Assembly: GCA_005882715.1 (NCBI GenBank)
Contig: VBEI01000008.1
Coordinates: 1-17,933 of the forward strand
DNA: 17,933 nucleotides
Direction: 5' to 3'
From: Chloroflexota bacterium
GTDB taxonomy: Bacteria; Chloroflexota; Dehalococcoidia; SM23-28-2; RBG-16-64-32
The notes beneath the pieces are model-generated. The model did not search any database. It saw nothing but the letters and a program-made list of their open reading frames with translations, and was not told the DNA's origin. Below are positions 15,761 through 17,933 of the stretch, piece by piece; position 1 is the first letter of the stretch, and each line of letters opens with the position of its first letter. Position numbers and translations under genes: made by a program.

Positions 15761-16708
15761 CTACGCGTTGGAGTAGGCGACGAAGGCAGCTATCCAGAAG
15801 ACGGCCTGAAAGAAGATGCCTCCGCTTAGCAGCAGGTTTGCGGCGGCGCGCTCACGCCACTGGAAGAGAAGCGCCGCCAGCAAGTTGGTGAACAGGATGG
15901 CCGTCGCGGTGAGCGGTATCTTGAAGATCTCGCTTCGCGGCTCCAGCGTTGTGACATCGCCGATCGGCGGGAATTCGATCTGGATCTGGTTATTTAGGTT
16001 CGGATAGATCGCAAAGACAAACCCCCAGAGCGCGATATTGGCGATGATCGCCGCCAGGGCGAGCAACTGCGCCACGCGGTCCGCTGAGATTGGGTGCGAG
16101 GCGAAAATATTTCGCTGCACCGCCGACGGCGATGTACGCTCGCCGGCTGTAACCGGGGCGGCTCCCGCCTGGCGGAAGCGCTGCGCCTCGGCGACGAAGC
16201 GGGCCGGGTCCTCGGGGCTCAGGGCGTATGTAGTGTCGCCGGTCTGCACGTACACCAGCTCCTCAGGCGCGCGGTGTGTCGAGAAGAACAGGACACGGCC
16301 GAACTCGTCGACGTAGCCACGGCCGACGTGATAGCCGCGCCAGCTGAGGCCGCTCACCCTCGGTCGATGCTCGCCGCGGCCGTGGACGAACCCTTGAATG
16401 CGGTCGATGGCTATGAAGTGCTTGAGCGGGCCCCAGACTATCGTGAGCCCGGCGCGGTCGAGGATATAACGCAGGGTGAAGCAGCCGTACGACCAAAACG
16501 CGAAGAGAAGGGCGAGGAGTACGAGCATTCCAGCGCCCAGATAGCCGAGGAACTGCGTAAACGACACCGGCCAGCCCGAGGCCCTGAGGACCAGGGCGAG
16601 CGCAAGTACCAGCGCAGTCGAGGAAGCGCCCGCGCCGACCAGAGTGCCGGTCGTGCGCAGGGGGCGCTCAATTGTCAGGCCTTGACCTTTGAGAAGCACG
16701 GCGTGCAC
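15761..16708 (-). CDS. Integral membrane protein with bacterial PH-like domain
   Basis: A protein of up to 315 residues that I do not recognise as a named gene. Two hydrophobic segments near the N-terminus (about 20-42 and 50-73) are followed by a soluble domain of about 90 residues resembling bacterial PH domains (YILDRAGLTIVWGPLKHFIAIDRIQG, then a GRGYVDEFGRVLFFST strand). Three more segments follow (about 215-240, 265-285 and 290-313), giving five in all. The GTG at 16708 is the longest canonical start, but it overlaps ilvE by 34 bases and has no ribosome binding site. A CTG at 16678-16676 overlaps the ilvE stop as CTGA and has AAAGG about seven bases upstream. It would give 305 residues. 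Co-translation with ilvE is likely, although no metabolic link is evident. Confidence 0.72.
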   Translation of the reverse strand: MHAVLLKGQGLTIERPLRTTGTLVGAGASSTALVLALALVLRASGWPVSFTQFLGYLGAGMLVLLALLFAFWSYGCFTLRYILDRAGLTIVWGPLKHFIAIDRIQGFVHGRGEHRPRVSGLSWRGYHVGRGYVDEFGRVLFFSTHRAPEELVYVQTGDTTYALSPEDPARFVAEAQRFRQAGAAPVTAGERTSPSAVQRNIFASHPISADRVAQLLALAAIIANIALWGFVFAIYPNLNNQIQIEFPPIGDVTTLEPRSEIFKIPLTATAILFTNLLAALLFQWRERAAANLLLSGGIFFQAVFWIAAFVAYSNA

Positions 16709-17607
16709 CAGTGGGAGTACTTGGCGTTGCGTCCGGTGATGATGTCGAAGTAAAGGGAAACCAGACGCCCGCTAACTGGGCCCATCCGGCCGTCTCCGAT
16801 GATGCGGTGGTCCAACTCGACGACGGGCGTGACGTGCGCGGCCGTGCCTGTCATGAAGCACTCGTCCGACGTGTAGAGCTCGCTCCGGTCAATGTCTCGC
16901 TCGACTACCTGGAGACCGAGCTCCTCACGCACCAGCGTCATCACGGTATCGCGCGTGATGCCAACGAGAATGTTGGAGGACGGTGGTGGCGTGATCACAT
17001 GATCGCCCTGGACGACGAAGATGTTCTCACCGGAACCTTCCGAGACATGGCCGCGCTCGTCAAGCATGATCGCCTCGTCGAAGCCGTTGAGGTTGGCCTC
17101 GGTCTTGGCCAGGGCCGAGTTGGCGTAGATCCCCGTGATCTTCGCCCGCGCCGGTATGCCGGTGTCCTCCACGCGCCGCCACGATGAGGTGCAGCAGCGG
17201 GCGCCCTTCTCGATATCAAGGTATGGCCCGAATGGGGCGACGAAGATCAGGAAGTCATCGTCGAGGTCATGCAGCCGGACGCCGAGGAGCTCCGAGCTCT
17301 TGTACGCCAGCGGGCGGATGTAGACGTCCTCGCGATAGCCCGACATTTCGACCAGCTGCGTGGTTATTGAGGACAGCTCTTCGTTCTCGTAGGGAAAATC
17401 GATGCGCATGATGCGGCACGAGCGGCGAAGCCGGTCGTAGTGCTCCTTCATGCGGAAGACGTAGATCTGGCTTTCGTCTTCGTTCCAGTTGCCGCGCACG
17501 CCCTCGAAGACAGCGGTGCCGTAGTTGAAGGCGTGCGTCATCACGCCGATTTTGGCGTCGGACAGAGGCACGATCTCCCGCTTGAAGTAGGCATACGGCG
17601 TCGCCAT
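16675..17607 (-). CDS. ilvE: Branched-chain amino acid aminotransferase
   Basis: The 310-residue class IV (fold type IV) PLP aminotransferase performs the last step of valine, leucine and isoleucine synthesis using glutamate. Signatures are HAFNYGTAVFEGVRGNW (25-41), RMKEHYDRLRRSCRIM, ARAKITGIYANSALAKTEA with the PLP lysine Lys156, and VSEGSGENIFVVQGD (188-202), which holds the PLP phosphate. The ATG at 17607 is chosen because AGGAG lies seven bases before it; upstream ATGs give only a non-conserved extension. It has its own promoter at 17640-17669 and no T-box, so it appears to be regulated apart from the ilvD operon. D-amino acid transaminase or ADC lyase are the alternatives, but the GVRxNW and SGENIF sequence favours IlvE. 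Confidence 0.92.
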   Translation of the reverse strand: MATPYAYFKREIVPLSDAKIGVMTHAFNYGTAVFEGVRGNWNEDESQIYVFRMKEHYDRLRRSCRIMRIDFPYENEELSSITTQLVEMSGYREDVYIRPLAYKSSELLGVRLHDLDDDFLIFVAPFGPYLDIEKGARCCTSSWRRVEDTGIPARAKITGIYANSALAKTEANLNGFDEAIMLDERGHVSEGSGENIFVVQGDHVITPPPSSNILVGITRDTVMTLVREELGLQVVERDIDRSELYTSDECFMTGTAAHVTPVVELDHRIIGDGRMGPVSGRLVSLYFDIITGRNAKYSHWCTPCFSKVKA

Positions 17608-17639
17608 GGGCGCGCTCCTTTGCGACAAGGGTAGGCTCA

Positions 17640-17669
17640 AGTATATGTGCGGACGGATGAAGCGGGCAA
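17640..17669 (-). promoter_or_regulatory. Promoter of ilvE
   Basis: On the minus strand TTGCCC (17669-17664) and TATACT (17645-17640) are 18 bases apart, matching the consensus at 4/6 and 5/6. It lies 33 bases before the ilvE ATG. Confidence 0.5.
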
Positions 17670-17732
17670 ATTGTTACGAGTCGTTAAGCCTCGCGGCCCC
17701 CCTTCCAGCCCGTGAACGGTGGTAATCTAGAT

Positions 17733-17787
17733 AAATCGTCAGGTCTTCGGGACGGTCCGCCAGAGCGGACGCGTCGAACGACGATTT
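17733..17787. other. Nested inverted repeats in the acyltransferase leader
   Basis: AAATCGTC (17733-17740) and GACGATTT (17780-17787) form a perfect 8-bp outer pair. Inside lie the hairpin GTCCGC-CAGA-GCGGAC (17755-17770) and the palindrome CGTCG-AA-CGACG (17772-17783), which would compete with the outer stem. It falls in the divergent spacer between ilvE and the plus-strand gene. Confidence 0.5.
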
Positions 17788-17839
17788 CGCGGAGAGACTT
17801 CGTCGTAGCGATGCCCTGAGGTTGCCCCGCGGTGTGAGG

Positions 17840-17933
17840 ATGCAAGGGTTGGACGACAAGCGCCTGTCCTATCTACCGGGCCTGGATGGGCTGAGGGCAT
17901 TGGCGGTCATGGCCGTCCTGCTCTTTCACGCCG
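17840..17933 (+). CDS. Acyltransferase family 3 protein, N-terminal fragment (cut by window edge)
   Basis: Only 31 residues are visible: MQGLDDKRLSYLPGLDGLRA followed by LAVMAVLLFHA. The YLPGLDGLRALAVMAVLLFH pattern is the signature N-terminus of OafA/YrhL-type integral membrane acyltransferases, where the final His belongs to the first membrane segment and active site. They acetylate or acylate surface polysaccharides, peptidoglycan or lipids. It is the only plus-strand gene in the window and diverges from ilvE. The ATG at 17840 is preceded by GTGAGG. A GTG two codons upstream is also possible. Confidence 0.85.
   Translation, partial: MQGLDDKRLSYLPGLDGLRALAVMAVLLFHA

Noticed and set aside
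17674..17859. Minus-strand small open frame between ilvE and the acyltransferase
   Set aside because: It overlaps the structured leader and the acyltransferase start, with no family similarity or ribosome binding site.

Overview
This is a GC-rich bacterial chromosome segment in which every recognisable gene but one lies on the minus strand. The core is a branched-chain amino acid (BCAA) biosynthesis operon, read right to left: a promoter at 12524-12552, a T-box leader with a probable leucine CUC specifier (about 12250-12500), ilvD, ilvB, ilvN, ilvC, a decayed or domesticated IS200/RAYT-like gene, leuA and a frameshifted methyltransferase. ilvE sits apart at 16675-17607 with its own promoter. 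A T-box in front of ilv genes, class I KARI and dispersed GTAGGGGCG palindromes suggest an uncultivated Chloroflexota-like lineage. That placement is inference: no rRNA or other phylogenetic marker is present.

Layout from the left: an acyl-CoA dehydrogenase cut by the window edge (1-399); radC (463-1173); a class C beta-lactamase-like serine hydrolase (1302-2471); an AbrB/PIN toxin-antitoxin pair (2525-3264) with an operator-like promoter; the frameshifted SAM methyltransferase (3387-4222); leuA (4280-5854); the RAYT-like relic (6060-6434); ilvC (6541-7755); a 314-base spacer with a terminator-like hairpin; ilvN and ilvB overlapping by ATGA (8070-10441); ilvD (10524-12227); the T-box; a small membrane protein (12625-12903); a DUF192 lipoprotein candidate (12998-13513); a geranylgeranyl-reductase-type flavoprotein (13546-14760); an SGNH lipoprotein (14771-15712); a PH-domain membrane protein (15761-16708); ilvE; and the start of a plus-strand acyltransferase (17840 onward).

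IlvB/IlvN, IlvC, IlvD and IlvE together make valine and isoleucine from keto acids, and LeuA diverts 2-ketoisovalerate to leucine. Leucyl-tRNA charging would gate the whole operon through the T-box. leuB, leuC, leuD and ilvA are not in the window.

The least expected observations are these. The PIN toxin and the DUF192 lipoprotein lack a canonical start codon, and the PH-domain gene may be a third case. The IlvC has a long disordered C-terminal tail. The GTAGGGGCG palindromes occur at gene starts, at the ilvN stop codon and in frame inside the flavoprotein gene. Two genes have -10 elements so close to the ATG that leaderless transcripts are likely.
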